Of a stretch of 64,000 bases of DNA, positions 18,103 to 26,746 are shown piece by piece. The notes under the pieces were generated by a model, which searched no databases, had not been told where the DNA came from, and saw only the letters and a program-made list of their open reading frames with translations. Origin of the DNA: JACMLC01 sp963817025 (GTDB taxonomy: Bacteria > Acidobacteriota > Blastocatellia > Pyrinomonadales > Pyrinomonadaceae); assembly GCA_963817025.1 (NCBI GenBank), contig CAWFML010000001.1, positions 558,001 through 622,000 on the forward strand, read 5' to 3'. A program made the position numbers and the translations under genes. The stretch's first letter is position 1; every line of letters begins with the position of its first letter.

Positions 18103-19230
18103 ATGAAAATCAACATCATCGGCGGCGGGCCAGCCGGATTGTATTTCGCGCTCCTGATGAAGAAATCCGATCCGGCGCATGAGATTGCTGTGTGGGAGCG
18201 CAATGCGCCCGACGACACGTTCGGGTGGGGCGTGGTCTTTTCCGATAAGACGCTCTCTTATTTGAGAGAGACGGACGAAGAATCTTACCGGAGCATCACT
18301 GACCGTTTTGAGATGTGGGACAACGTGGATGTCGTGCACCGCGACCAGAAGGTGACGATTCGCGGAAACAAGTTTTCAGGCATCGCGCGGATAGAGCTAT
18401 TGAATATCCTGCAACAACGCTCTCTCGATTTGGGAGTTGACCTGCGCTTTCACACAGAAGTCTCGGACATCGAGAAGCTGGCCGCAGAGTGCGACCTGCT
18501 CGCAGGCGCGGACGGCATCAACAGTTCCGTCCGGCAAACTTGCAGTCAATTCTTCGAGCCGGATTTGAGTATCCGCGACAACAAATATATCTGGTACGGC
18601 ACACAGCAGTTGTTTCACGGGCTGACGCTCACCTTTCATGAAACGGAAGCCGGAGTCTTTGCCGCACACTCTTACAAGTTTAATAAGACGACCAGCACTT
18701 TTATCGTCGAGTGCGACCCGGAGACATGGGCCAGCGCAGGATTTGAAACGATGTCGGATGAAGAGACGCGCGACTATCTGGAACAAGTTTTCGCCAACGA
18801 CCTGCACGGGCATGAGCTGCTGTCCAACAATTCCAAGTGGATTAACTTCGTCACCGTTAAGAATCGTCATTGGAGTCATCGAAACATCGTGCTCCTGGGA
18901 GACGCGCTGCACACGGCGCACTTCTCAATCGGCTCAGGCACGAAGCTCGCGCTCGAAGACTCCATCGCGCTCTACAAATGTTTTCAGGATGTAGTGGATG
19001 TCAAAGAAGCTCTGGCCCGATTTGAAACTGTCCGCAAGCCTATCATCGAAGAATATCAGGAGGCCGCGCAAGAGAGCCTTATCTGGTTTGAGCACGCCAA
19101 AGACTACGTGCATCTCAGCCCTTTGCCCTTCGCTTATAAGCTGATGACGCGGAGCAAGCGTATTGATTACGAGAATCTGAAGAGGCGCGACCCCGAGTTT
19201 ATCGCCGCGTATGAGGCAGCAGGAAGTTAG
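18103..19230 (+). CDS. FAD monooxygenase, single-domain homologue of 2-aminobenzoyl-CoA/salicylyl-CoA 5-hydroxylase
   Basis: A 375-residue class A flavin monooxygenase with dinucleotide motif IIGGGPAGLYFALLM, the DG motif AGADGINSSVR and the GD motif VLLGDALHTAHFSIGSG. ERNAPDDTFGWGVVFSD is the signature of the monooxygenase half of the bifunctional 2-aminobenzoyl-CoA monooxygenase/reductase and salicylyl-CoA 5-hydroxylase group, normally about 770 residues with a fused Old Yellow Enzyme half. Here the protein stops where the fusion would continue. An Old Yellow Enzyme is encoded 135 bp away on the opposite strand. It should hydroxylate the ring of anthraniloyl-CoA or a related thioester, using NAD(P)H and O2. 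Confidence 0.9.
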   Translation: MKINIIGGGPAGLYFALLMKKSDPAHEIAVWERNAPDDTFGWGVVFSDKTLSYLRETDEESYRSITDRFEMWDNVDVVHRDQKVTIRGNKFSGIARIELLNILQQRSLDLGVDLRFHTEVSDIEKLAAECDLLAGADGINSSVRQTCSQFFEPDLSIRDNKYIWYGTQQLFHGLTLTFHETEAGVFAAHSYKFNKTTSTFIVECDPETWASAGFETMSDEETRDYLEQVFANDLHGHELLSNNSKWINFVTVKNRHWSHRNIVLLGDALHTAHFSIGSGTKLALEDSIALYKCFQDVVDVKEALARFETVRKPIIEEYQEAAQESLIWFEHAKDYVHLSPLPFAYKLMTRSKRIDYENLKRRDPEFIAAYEAAGS

Positions 19231-19366
19231 AAAGCAGTTTCGCGCAAAGGCGCAAATGAAGGGAAAAACCAAAGCTCGCAAAGAAAACGATTCCAGATAA
19301 GTTGCCGCTCATCCCTTTGCGCCCTTCTGCTTTATCTTCTTTGCGCCTTTGCGCGAAACTTTCTTT
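19231..19366. repeat. Palindromic repeat B6 between convergent genes
   Basis: GTTTCGCGCAAAGGCGCAAA and mirror TTTGCGCCTTTGCGCGAAAC flank a central region with CTCGCAAAG. It fills the gap between the monooxygenase and reductase stop codons. Confidence 0.85.
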
Positions 19367-20855
19367 ATACAGTCTTCTCTGCCCCTTCCCAGCGCGGCGG
19401 CAACAGTCTGCGGCGGCCATCCGTGCTCAAAGTAATTTCAGGCTCATCCAAATCAACTCTATCCCAGAGCTTGCATGTCACCTGTTTGTGAGCTTGGTCG
19501 AGACCTTCGCAGTAGTTTGTATAAGTGCAGCGGCGTATCTCTGCGCCGCGCCCGAGCCTTACTTTTAAGAACCAATCCGGGTCTGCCAGAGCCTGACGCG
19601 CCAGCGCCGCGATGTCGGCTTCATTTCTTTGCAGGATGCCTTCGGCCTGCTCGAAAGTCGTGATGCCGCCCGCAGCGATGAGCGGCGTTTTAAAGCCCGC
19701 ATCGTTCACAGCATGTTTGACGGCGGCCACGAGCGGCACACTGCGCGAGAACGGGCCGCGCTCATCCGAGAGCGTCGTCGGCATACATTCATAACCGCTC
19801 TGGCCCGTGTAGGGATAAACGGCCTGGCCCACTTTTGGTTGCGCGGCGTCTTCAAACTTGCCGCCCTTTGAGATAGAGAGATAATCAAAACCCGCGCGGG
19901 CAAACTCTGCGCCGAAATAAACGGCATCCGCCAGACGATTGCCGCCCTCTATCACTTCATCGCCTAAAAAACGGACGCCGACCACGTAATCACGGCCCAC
20001 GCGCTCGCGCACGGCCCTGTAAACTTCCAGAGGCAGCCGCGCGCGATTCTCTCTTGCGCCGCCATAAACGTCCGCGCGATTATTCCGCGCAGAGAGAAAC
20101 GAAGCCATCGTGTAAGCGTGCGCGTAATGAAGCTCTACGCCGTCGAATCCGGCTTCGCGTGCGCGGGCAGCGGCAGCGGCGAACATGCCCGGCAAGACTT
20201 CCGGCAACTCCTGTATGTGAGGCAAGTCTGTGTCCGTGACGCGCTCGCGGTAGCCGAAGCGCAACGCTTCCAGCTCGCGCTCGTCAAGTATACGAGCGAG
20301 CATTTCTTCCGGCGCGTCTTTCAGAAAAGAGCGGACTTCAGCTTCATCTTTATCGAGCCAGCTTTCTTCTTCCATCGCCTCCGCAATCGCGCGGCGATGG
20401 CGAGCTTCCAATTTCAAAAAGCGTTCAAAGAACTTAGCTTTTTCAGGGCGGCGTTTGACGGAAAGAAAATCTATGATTTGAATAAAGAGCCGCGTGCGCC
20501 CGCCGCTCGCCTCGCGCACGGTTTGGACCAAGTCTCTGAGGCCGGGAACGAATCTGTCGTGGCCTATCCTCAAGAGCGGCCCGCTCGGAATATCCCTCAC
20601 GCCCGTCGCTTCGACCACCAGCGCGCCCGGTTGCCCTTTAGCGAAACAAGCGTACCAATCCAGATTATCGCGCGTCACAAAACCATCTGCGGTCGCGCGC
20701 CACGGAACCATCGCCGGAACCCACGTCCGGCTCTCAAGCTCGATTGGGCCAACGCGAATCGGTTGAAACAGCAGGGAGCGCGCAGCCTCTTCCGCCGTCG
20801 GCCAGCGCGCGTCAGGGATTTCATGCCGGATAGGTTTATCGAAACGCCAGATCAT
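19365..20855 (-). CDS. Old Yellow Enzyme-family NADH:flavin oxidoreductase
   Basis: A 496-residue FMN oxidoreductase of the Old Yellow Enzyme family. It has an N-terminal IRVGPIELESRTWVPAM segment, the substrate-binding HYAHAYTMASFLS with following NRADVYGGARENRARLPLEV, and C-terminal phosphate-binding LIAAGGITTFEQAE. About 80 extra residues (near 145-225, charged, helical) separate the early and middle beta strands, making it longer than a plain OYE domain. A cysteine-bearing tail (CTYTNYCEGLDQ...TCKLWDR) follows. It is the obvious candidate for the ring-reductase function normally fused to the neighbouring monooxygenase, but it is transcribed on the other strand. Confidence 0.85.
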   Translation of the reverse strand: MIWRFDKPIRHEIPDARWPTAEEAARSLLFQPIRVGPIELESRTWVPAMVPWRATADGFVTRDNLDWYACFAKGQPGALVVEATGVRDIPSGPLLRIGHDRFVPGLRDLVQTVREASGGRTRLFIQIIDFLSVKRRPEKAKFFERFLKLEARHRRAIAEAMEEESWLDKDEAEVRSFLKDAPEEMLARILDERELEALRFGYRERVTDTDLPHIQELPEVLPGMFAAAAARAREAGFDGVELHYAHAYTMASFLSARNNRADVYGGARENRARLPLEVYRAVRERVGRDYVVGVRFLGDEVIEGGNRLADAVYFGAEFARAGFDYLSISKGGKFEDAAQPKVGQAVYPYTGQSGYECMPTTLSDERGPFSRSVPLVAAVKHAVNDAGFKTPLIAAGGITTFEQAEGILQRNEADIAALARQALADPDWFLKVRLGRGAEIRRCTYTNYCEGLDQAHKQVTCKLWDRVDLDEPEITLSTDGRRRLLPPRWEGAEKTV

Positions 20856-20906
20856 TTTTGAGTTTCAGAAAGTATAGCTCGCCGGAAGCCTATGATAAAA
20901 AAAACC

Positions 20907-21035
20907 GCTCAAGCCATCTTCGCGCCTTGAGCCTTTCTTTCTTTGCGCCTTTGCGTGAAACGTTGCTGGTTCGCGCAAAGGCGCAAAGTTAAAACATAAG
21001 GCGCAAAGGGTTAAAAATTATCGTCGCTTGAGATT
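20907..21035. repeat. Palindromic repeat B7 between divergent genes
   Basis: CTTTGCGCCTTTGCGTGAAAC with mirror CGCGCAAAGGCGCAAAG, outer TCGCGCCTTGAG and AAGGCGCAAAG. It separates the reductase and kynureninase promoters. Confidence 0.85.
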
Positions 21036-21087
21036 TGAAAGCTATGCTCAGTATTGTGTCATATCTGCGGCTATGATAGCAGTTCTT

Positions 21088-21116
21088 TTGCTTAGCTCTC
21101 AAAACTACTCTAAAAT
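21088..21116 (+). promoter_or_regulatory. Predicted sigma70 promoter of the kynureninase gene
   Basis: TTGCTT (21088-21093), 17-bp spacer, TAAAAT (21111-21116), 35 bp before the start codon. Confidence 0.5.
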
Positions 21117-21151
21117 CAATCATCGCTTAAAAATGCCGGAGGAACCTCTGT

Positions 21152-22339
21152 TTGACAGACGAGCTTTTAAAATGGCGTGCCGAATTTCCGATTCTGGATC
21201 AGACGGTTTATTTGATTTCGCACAGTCTCGGCGCGATGCCGCGCGGGACTTATGACCGTTTGCAGGATTACGCGGAGATGTGGGCGACGCGCGGCGTGCG
21301 CGCGTGGGCGGAAGGCTGGTGGGACATGCCTGTCACTGTCGGCAATGAAGTGGCGCGCATCATCGGCGCTGCGCCCGGCACGGTCGTCATGCATCAGAAC
21401 GTCTCCATCTGCCAGTCGCTGCTGCTCTCCTGCTTTGAGCCGCGCGCGCCGCGCAACAAGATCGTTTGCGAAGAACTGAACTTCCCTTCCGTGCTCTATG
21501 TCTACGAAGCGCACGCGCGCGACGGGCGGCTGCGCATCGAGACGGTCAAGTCCGATGACGGCATCACGATCCCGCTCGAACGCATGCTCGCGGCGATAGA
21601 TGAAGAGACTCTGCTCGTGCCCGTCTCGCATGTGCTTTTCAAGAGTGCGTTCCTGCAAGACGCGCGGGCCATCATCGAGCGCGCACATGAAGTCGGAGCG
21701 ATGGTCGTGCTCGACACATATCAATCCGCTGGCACAGTTCCATTCAATGCCACGGAGCTGAATGTGGATTTTGTGACGGGCGGCTCAGTCAAGTGGCTCT
21801 GCGGAGGGCCGGGCGCGGGCTACCTGTATGTGCGCCCTGACCTGCAAGCGAAATTAGAGCCTAAGACGACAGGCTGGATGGCGCATGAATCGCCGTTCGC
21901 GTTTGAGAGCGAGATGAGCTACGCGCCGAACATCACACGCTTTCTGCATGGCTCGCCCGCAGTCCCCGCGCTCTTTGCCGCCGAGAGCGGTTATCGCATC
22001 ATCAACGAAATCGGCGTCGAGCGGATTCGCGCCAAGAGCATGCGTCAGACGCAACATTTAATCGAGTTGGCGGAAGAAGCAGGCTTTCGCGTCACCAGCC
22101 CGCGCGATGCAGCGCAACGCGGCGGCACGATCACGATTGCAGCGGAACACGCGGGCGCAGTCACCAAAGAACTGATCCGTCGTGAATTTATAGTTGACTA
22201 TCGCCCCGGCGCGGGCGTCCGCATCTCGCCGCACTTTTACACCAGGGACGAAGAACTCGAACTCGTCATACGCGAGATGAAAGAGATACGCGACACGCGC
22301 GCCTACACCGCACACGAAGCGGCGGGCGCAGCATTTTAA
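21152..22339 (+). CDS. Kynureninase-like PLP enzyme (class V aminotransferase fold)
   Basis: A 395-residue PLP-dependent enzyme of the class V aminotransferase fold. The PLP-binding lysine is in GGSVKWLCGGPGAGYLY, with the aspartate that contacts the pyridine nitrogen upstream in MVVLDTYQSAG. This arrangement and size resemble kynureninases, which cleave kynurenine to anthranilate and alanine. The next gene is tryptophan 2,3-dioxygenase and the one after is a benzoate-type CoA ligase, so kynureninase is the best reading. The start is TTG 21152, supported by GGAGGA 8 nt upstream. A cysteine-desulfurase-like or other C-C/C-S lyase remains possible from sequence alone. Confidence 0.8.
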   Translation: MTDELLKWRAEFPILDQTVYLISHSLGAMPRGTYDRLQDYAEMWATRGVRAWAEGWWDMPVTVGNEVARIIGAAPGTVVMHQNVSICQSLLLSCFEPRAPRNKIVCEELNFPSVLYVYEAHARDGRLRIETVKSDDGITIPLERMLAAIDEETLLVPVSHVLFKSAFLQDARAIIERAHEVGAMVVLDTYQSAGTVPFNATELNVDFVTGGSVKWLCGGPGAGYLYVRPDLQAKLEPKTTGWMAHESPFAFESEMSYAPNITRFLHGSPAVPALFAAESGYRIINEIGVERIRAKSMRQTQHLIELAEEAGFRVTSPRDAAQRGGTITIAAEHAGAVTKELIRREFIVDYRPGAGVRISPHFYTRDEELELVIREMKEIRDTRAYTAHEAAGAAF

Positions 22340-22340
22340 C

Positions 22341-22450
22341 TGTTGTGCTTTGTGCTTTGTTCTTTGTGCTTTGCATATTTTATACACGCTAAGTCTCAAA
22401 GGAATCACAGGGCAAAGCACAAAGCACAAAGCACAAAAAGCAAAGTACAA
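22341..22450. repeat. Palindromic repeat F3
   Basis: TTGTGCTTTGTGCTTTG and mirror CAAAGCACAAAGCACAAAG. The right arm ends directly at the dioxygenase start codon. Confidence 0.88.
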
Positions 22451-23311
22451 ATGAGCAATGAATACGGCAGCAAAGCGCTGCTCTCATATAACAAATATTT
22501 GCGCGTTCAGGATTTGATAGGCTTGCAGGACTGCCTTTCAGACCCAGCGCATCATGATGAATTGCTGTTCATTACGATTCATCAAACTTACGAGCTATGG
22601 TTCAAGCAGATTCTGCATGAGATTGATGCCAGCATCACGCAGATGAGCGAAGGCCGCGCGGCGGCGGCGGCTCGTTCGCTGCATCGCGTCGTCGAGATAG
22701 AAAAAATCCTCGTCAACCAGATTCACATCCTTGAGACGATGACTCCCATCAGCTTCTTAGGCTTCCGCGACGAACTGAATCCCGCGAGCGGTTTTCAGTC
22801 CATGCAATTCCGCGAGATAGAAATCTCTTCCGGCATCAAGGACGAAACCGTGCTGCAAGAGTTTCGAGAAGATGAGTTTGCCCTCAAGCGGCTCGAAGCA
22901 CGCTTTCGCGCGCCTTCGCTCGCAGAAGCTTTCTATGCGCTCCTCCGCCAGCGCGGCCTCGATGCTCCGGCTGATGTAGAAAATCTTTCAGAAGAAGATA
23001 AACGCAAGCTCTACGGCAGACGCACGCGCGCCGTGCTCGAAATCCTGACCCACTTTGAAGAGCGTTACGAAGAATTCCAGCTCGCCGAAAGCCTCGTCGA
23101 GCATGACGAATACTTCACGCTCTGGCGCGCACATCACATAGGCATGGTCGAACGCATGGTCGGCACAAAGCGCGGCACGGGCGGCTCTGAAGGCGTCGGC
23201 TATCTACGCACCACGCTCAGGAAAAAATTCTTCCCCGAACTCTGGGAGGCCCGCACCTTTCTCGACACCAAGCACGGCGGAGCGGGTTGTCCGTTTGCCG
23301 GTAAATCATGA
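22451..23311 (+). CDS. kynA: Tryptophan 2,3-dioxygenase
   Basis: A 286-residue haem dioxygenase that oxidises L-tryptophan to N-formylkynurenine. Recognisable segments are IHQTYELWFKQILHEID (substrate pocket, distal side), ETMTPISFLGFRDELNPASG, and HHIGMVERMVGTKRGTGGS, whose histidine is the expected proximal haem ligand, followed by VGYLRTTLRKKFFPELW. I chose ATG 22451 (MSNEYGSK); an upstream in-frame stretch is repeat-encoded. The next gene starts 4 bp after the stop codon, so the two are one unit. No formamidase gene lies nearby for the next step. Confidence 0.93.
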   Translation: MSNEYGSKALLSYNKYLRVQDLIGLQDCLSDPAHHDELLFITIHQTYELWFKQILHEIDASITQMSEGRAAAAARSLHRVVEIEKILVNQIHILETMTPISFLGFRDELNPASGFQSMQFREIEISSGIKDETVLQEFREDEFALKRLEARFRAPSLAEAFYALLRQRGLDAPADVENLSEEDKRKLYGRRTRAVLEILTHFEERYEEFQLAESLVEHDEYFTLWRAHHIGMVERMVGTKRGTGGSEGVGYLRTTLRKKFFPELWEARTFLDTKHGGAGCPFAGKS

Positions 23312-23315
23312 GTCT

Positions 23316-24863
23316 ATGAAAATCGAATTCCCCGAACGCTTCAACATGGCCGAATACTTTCTCTATCATAATGTGGAGGAAGGGCGCGAGCACAAGACGT
23401 GTCTTTACTTTGAAGATGAGAAGTACACTTACGGTGAGGCCGTGCGGTGGTCGAATCGCGCGGGGAATGCTCTCAGAGAGTTAGGGCTGAGGCAGGAAGA
23501 CCGCGTGTTGATTGTGTTGCCGGATGTGCCGGAGTTTGTGTGGACGTGGTTCGGAGCGGCGCGCGTCGGCGGCGTGATTACGATGGTCAACCCGCTGTTG
23601 CCCGCAGAGGATTACAAATATTATCTGGAATACACGCGCGCATCCGTCGCGGTGATACATGAATCGCTGCTAGAAACTTTCACGGAAGCGGCGCAGCAGG
23701 CAAAGCATCTGCAAAAAATTTTAGTGGTGGGAAAAGAGTGCGGAGACTTTCTCTCGTTCGATAAAGTTTTGAGAGACATGCCTGAGAGCCTCACGCCCGC
23801 AGACACTCACAGAGATGACATAGCCATCTGGCTGTTCACCTCAGGCTCAACCGGACACCCGAAGGGCGCTGTGCACTTGCATCACGACTTGCCTTTCAAC
23901 ACAGAGGTTTTTGCCAAGCGCGCTATCGGCGTCAACGAAAATGATTTGACGGTTTCCGTGCCCAAGCTTTTTTTCGGGTATGCGACGGGTACTAATTTGC
24001 TCTTTCCCTTCGCTGTGGGCGGCGCGACGGCTCTCTTCGCCGAACGCTCGACGCCTGAGAAATTATTTGAAGTCATAGAGAAATATCGCCCGACGATTCT
24101 GACCACCGTGCCGACGATGATTAATGCGATGCTCAACGCAGAGGGCGGAGCAACGCGCGATGTGAAGAGTCTGCGCTTCTGTTATTCGGCGGGCGAGGCT
24201 CTGCCCGTAGAGCTTTACACGCGCTGGATGGAGACCTTCGGCGTGGACATCTATGACGGCATCGGCTCGGCAGAGATGTTTCATATCTACATCACGAATC
24301 GCCCGGATGATGTCAGGCCCGGCAGTCTGGGCCGCATCGTAGAGGGTTACGAAGCGCGCATCGTGGATGCGTCTGACAAAGAAGTGCCGACGGGCGAGAT
24401 GGGGACTTTACGCATCAAAGGCGACTCGGCCTCGCTCTGTTACTGGCAGGCGCACGAGAAATCGAAAGAGACTTTTGCGGGCGACTGGTGCACGACCGGC
24501 GACCAGTTTCATGTGGATGAAGACGGCTATTACTGGTATCACGGGCGGACGGACGACATGCTCAAAGTCTCCGGCGTCTATGTCGCGCCCGCAGAGATCG
24601 AGAACTGTTTGCTGCAACACGAAGCGGTCATGGAATGCGCCGTCATAGGCCACGACGCGGGCGATTATCTCGTCAAGCCCAAAGCTTTTATCGTCCTGCG
24701 CGAAGGCCATGTGGCGGGCGAAGAATTGGACCAAAACATCAAAGAGTTTGCCAAATCCAAAATGGCTCTTTACAAATACCCGCGCTGGATAGAGTTTGTC
24801 GCGTCCCTGCCAAAGAATGATCGCGGCAAGATTGACCGCAAGAAGCTGAAAAGCGGTCAATGA
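23316..24863 (+). CDS. Benzoate/2-aminobenzoate-CoA ligase family enzyme
   Basis: A 515-residue ANL-superfamily ligase that activates an aromatic acid via an acyl-AMP to its CoA ester. It shows the P-loop-like FTSGSTGHPKGAVHLHHDL, the benzoate-CoA ligase segments PKLFFGYATGTNLLFPF and IGSAEMFHIYITNRPDDVRPG, the hinge YHGRTDDMLKVSGVYVAPAE and the catalytic lysine in PKNDRGKIDR. Directly behind tryptophan dioxygenase and kynureninase genes, 2-aminobenzoate (anthranilate) is the likeliest substrate; benzoate is the alternative given the box genes. I chose ATG 23316 (MKIEFPERFNMAEYF), 4 bp after the previous stop codon. Confidence 0.9.
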   Translation: MKIEFPERFNMAEYFLYHNVEEGREHKTCLYFEDEKYTYGEAVRWSNRAGNALRELGLRQEDRVLIVLPDVPEFVWTWFGAARVGGVITMVNPLLPAEDYKYYLEYTRASVAVIHESLLETFTEAAQQAKHLQKILVVGKECGDFLSFDKVLRDMPESLTPADTHRDDIAIWLFTSGSTGHPKGAVHLHHDLPFNTEVFAKRAIGVNENDLTVSVPKLFFGYATGTNLLFPFAVGGATALFAERSTPEKLFEVIEKYRPTILTTVPTMINAMLNAEGGATRDVKSLRFCYSAGEALPVELYTRWMETFGVDIYDGIGSAEMFHIYITNRPDDVRPGSLGRIVEGYEARIVDASDKEVPTGEMGTLRIKGDSASLCYWQAHEKSKETFAGDWCTTGDQFHVDEDGYYWYHGRTDDMLKVSGVYVAPAEIENCLLQHEAVMECAVIGHDAGDYLVKPKAFIVLREGHVAGEELDQNIKEFAKSKMALYKYPRWIEFVASLPKNDRGKIDRKKLKSGQ

Positions 24864-25052
24864 GAATCAGCCACGGATGCACGCGGATAAACGCGGATCA
24901 GAAGAAGACGGGTTTTACCACAAAGACACAAAGGGACTAAGAAAAATGAGTTCTATCTTAGCGCCTTTGTGTCTTTGTGGTAAAAATCGCCTTATGTCTT
25001 TGAAACGGTTTTGATTTTACCTGCGTTTATCCGCGTGCATCCGTGGCTAATC
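24864..25052. repeat. Palindromic repeat H1 with nested inner hairpin
   Basis: Outer arms CACGGATGCACGCGGATAAA (24873-24892) and mirror near 25024-25046. Inner arms TTTTACCACAAAGACACAAA and mirror near 24965-24985. It fills the gap between convergent genes. Confidence 0.88.
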
Positions 25053-25056
25053 TCCC

Positions 25057-26430
25057 CTACTTATTCAGCGCGAATTTAACGATGTGCGTGCGCGCCGCGA
25101 CGAAGAGTTCGTTGCTATCATTAAAAACCATTCCGAAGGCGACGTTGCCCTCGACCTTGAACACATCCAGATAGCGGCCATTCGTGTCAAAGACCTGTAT
25201 GCCTTTGACATCGCTGACGTAGACGCGGCCCTGCCCGTCAACGGCGATGCTGTGCGCCGCGCGAAAGAGTCCGGTTTCGTCTCCGCCGCTGCCGATGCGA
25301 TTGATGTATTTTCCGTTTGGGCCAAACTTAAAAACCGCGTCATTGAATGTGCCAAGCTCGTAAACGTTGCCGAGTCCGTCCACAGCCACCTGCCCGTTCA
25401 ACTCCGAATCGCCGCTCTGTTCCGTGATCGGTTTTTTGAGCACGCTGACAGTCCTGCCGCTGCTGTCAAAGCGCACAATGTCCTGCCCGTCCTGCACCGC
25501 GACCAGACCTCCATCGGCAGTGACCGTTACATCATTAAACCATCTTCCAGTCGCAGGAACTTTGCCCAGAGGCTTGCCCGTTTTGCCTTCATAACGATTG
25601 ATGTCGCCGCTTTGCACTATGTAGACGATGCCCTTGCGGTCTGCCGCGAGACGAAGCAGCGGCATCCTCGCATCAATCATCCACTGCGTCAGAAATTTTC
25701 CGTTAGCGTCAAAGACCTGCACGCGCCCGCCCGTATAATCCGCCGCATAAATATTTCCTTCGCCGTCAAAGGCCACGCTCCGCGCGTCCTTAAATTGGCC
25801 CGCGCCGATGCCGTCGCTGCCAAACTTGAGAACGACGCGCGCAAAGCCGTATGAAGTTTCCTTGCTCTGCTTTGTGCGCGGCGTTGTGCGTGTCTCTGGC
25901 GGCTTCGTGTCCACGCTCTCGACTCCGCCGCGCCGTGGCCCGCCGGCGTTGAAGAAATAGACGGCGACCCCGATGCCGAAGACGAGCAGACCGAAGATAG
26001 GCAAAATAAAGGCCCAGACGACACGCGAGCAGCCCTTTGATTGTGTGAACTGCTGCGGCGACTGGAACGTGCCGTAGGGTTGCTGTGCCGTTTGATAGCC
26101 GCCCGCTTGAAATGAGCTTGAGACTTCGACGCGTCTTCCGGCGGCCAGATTCTCGACAGCATCCTTCGCTTCTTTCAGGCCGACGCCGAAAGTCTCTCTA
26201 TACAATTTGATGGCGGCAATCTTCTGTCCGTCGCGTATGAGACGGCCAATCTCCGCCAGCTTTCCCAACTGGTCTTGCAGCGGCACGTCGCCACGCGCGG
26301 GCGATTGCATGGCGCGCAACTCTTCCGGAACGATGACGTGGTTGGTGCAAAACTCGCAACGAACCGTGATGTCGCCGCCGTCATACTGTAGCGGCCCGCC
26401 GCATGAAGGACATTTGAAAGGTATAGGCAT
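25057..26430 (-). CDS. Zinc ribbon / L12-like / transmembrane / NHL-propeller protein
   Basis: A 457-residue mosaic. It has an N-terminal zinc ribbon (CPSCGG at residues 8-13, CEFC at 25-28), a stretch near 50-95 resembling the C-terminal domain of ribosomal protein L7/L12 (AAIKLYRETFGVGLKEAKDA), a transmembrane segment at about 132-156, and an extracytoplasmic domain of NHL-type repeats (GNIYAADYTGGRVQVFDANG, GNVYELGTFNDAVFKFGPNG, GRVYVSDVKGIQVFDTNG) that should form a beta-propeller. The two cytoplasmic modules suggest binding to nucleic acid or a ribosome-associated partner; the propeller points to ligand or protein sensing outside. I do not recognise a named family. Confidence 0.8.
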   Translation of the reverse strand: MPIPFKCPSCGGPLQYDGGDITVRCEFCTNHVIVPEELRAMQSPARGDVPLQDQLGKLAEIGRLIRDGQKIAAIKLYRETFGVGLKEAKDAVENLAAGRRVEVSSSFQAGGYQTAQQPYGTFQSPQQFTQSKGCSRVVWAFILPIFGLLVFGIGVAVYFFNAGGPRRGGVESVDTKPPETRTTPRTKQSKETSYGFARVVLKFGSDGIGAGQFKDARSVAFDGEGNIYAADYTGGRVQVFDANGKFLTQWMIDARMPLLRLAADRKGIVYIVQSGDINRYEGKTGKPLGKVPATGRWFNDVTVTADGGLVAVQDGQDIVRFDSSGRTVSVLKKPITEQSGDSELNGQVAVDGLGNVYELGTFNDAVFKFGPNGKYINRIGSGGDETGLFRAAHSIAVDGQGRVYVSDVKGIQVFDTNGRYLDVFKVEGNVAFGMVFNDSNELFVAARTHIVKFALNK

Positions 26431-26478
26431 TGAGCTTTTCTCTCAAGATAGATTTCAGGGTGAAGTTCAAACAAAGGA

Positions 26479-26583
26479 CAGCACTTCTTTGCGTTCTTTG
26501 CGAAAACACTTTGCGTTCTTTGCGTTAAAAGTCACCTGACCGCCAAGAGCGCAAAGAGAAAACCACAACGCAAAGAGCATAAA
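26479..26583. repeat. Palindromic repeat B8 (variant CTTTGCGTT/AACGCAAAG)
   Basis: Arms TTCTTTGCGTTCTTTGCG and the mirror containing GAGCGCAAAGAG...AACGCAAAGAG. The rest of the 316-bp gap (26584-26746) shows no recognisable feature apart from the GGAG ribosome site of the esterase gene. Confidence 0.75.
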
Positions 26584-26746
26584 CATGTGCTTGGAGAATT
26601 ATAAAACAGAAGCGGCTTGTAAATAATGGTAAAAAGTTATTACCGCGTTGTAAATAGTTTGCCACACACGCCTTCAAGCTTTGATAATCCTGTAGAATCC
26701 CGCAGCGCTTTCCTTTTTGACCTGCAAGTTTATGCCGGAGACGATT

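Noticed and set aside
18103..20855. The half-length monooxygenase was considered a frameshifted remnant of a fused enzyme.
   Set aside because: It ends cleanly with an intact C-terminus, and the reductase is on the opposite strand with its own complete start and end.
22343..22450. An N-terminal extension of tryptophan dioxygenase beginning MCFVLCSLCF.
   Set aside because: The extension is translated from palindromic repeat F3, and the family begins at MSNEYGSK.
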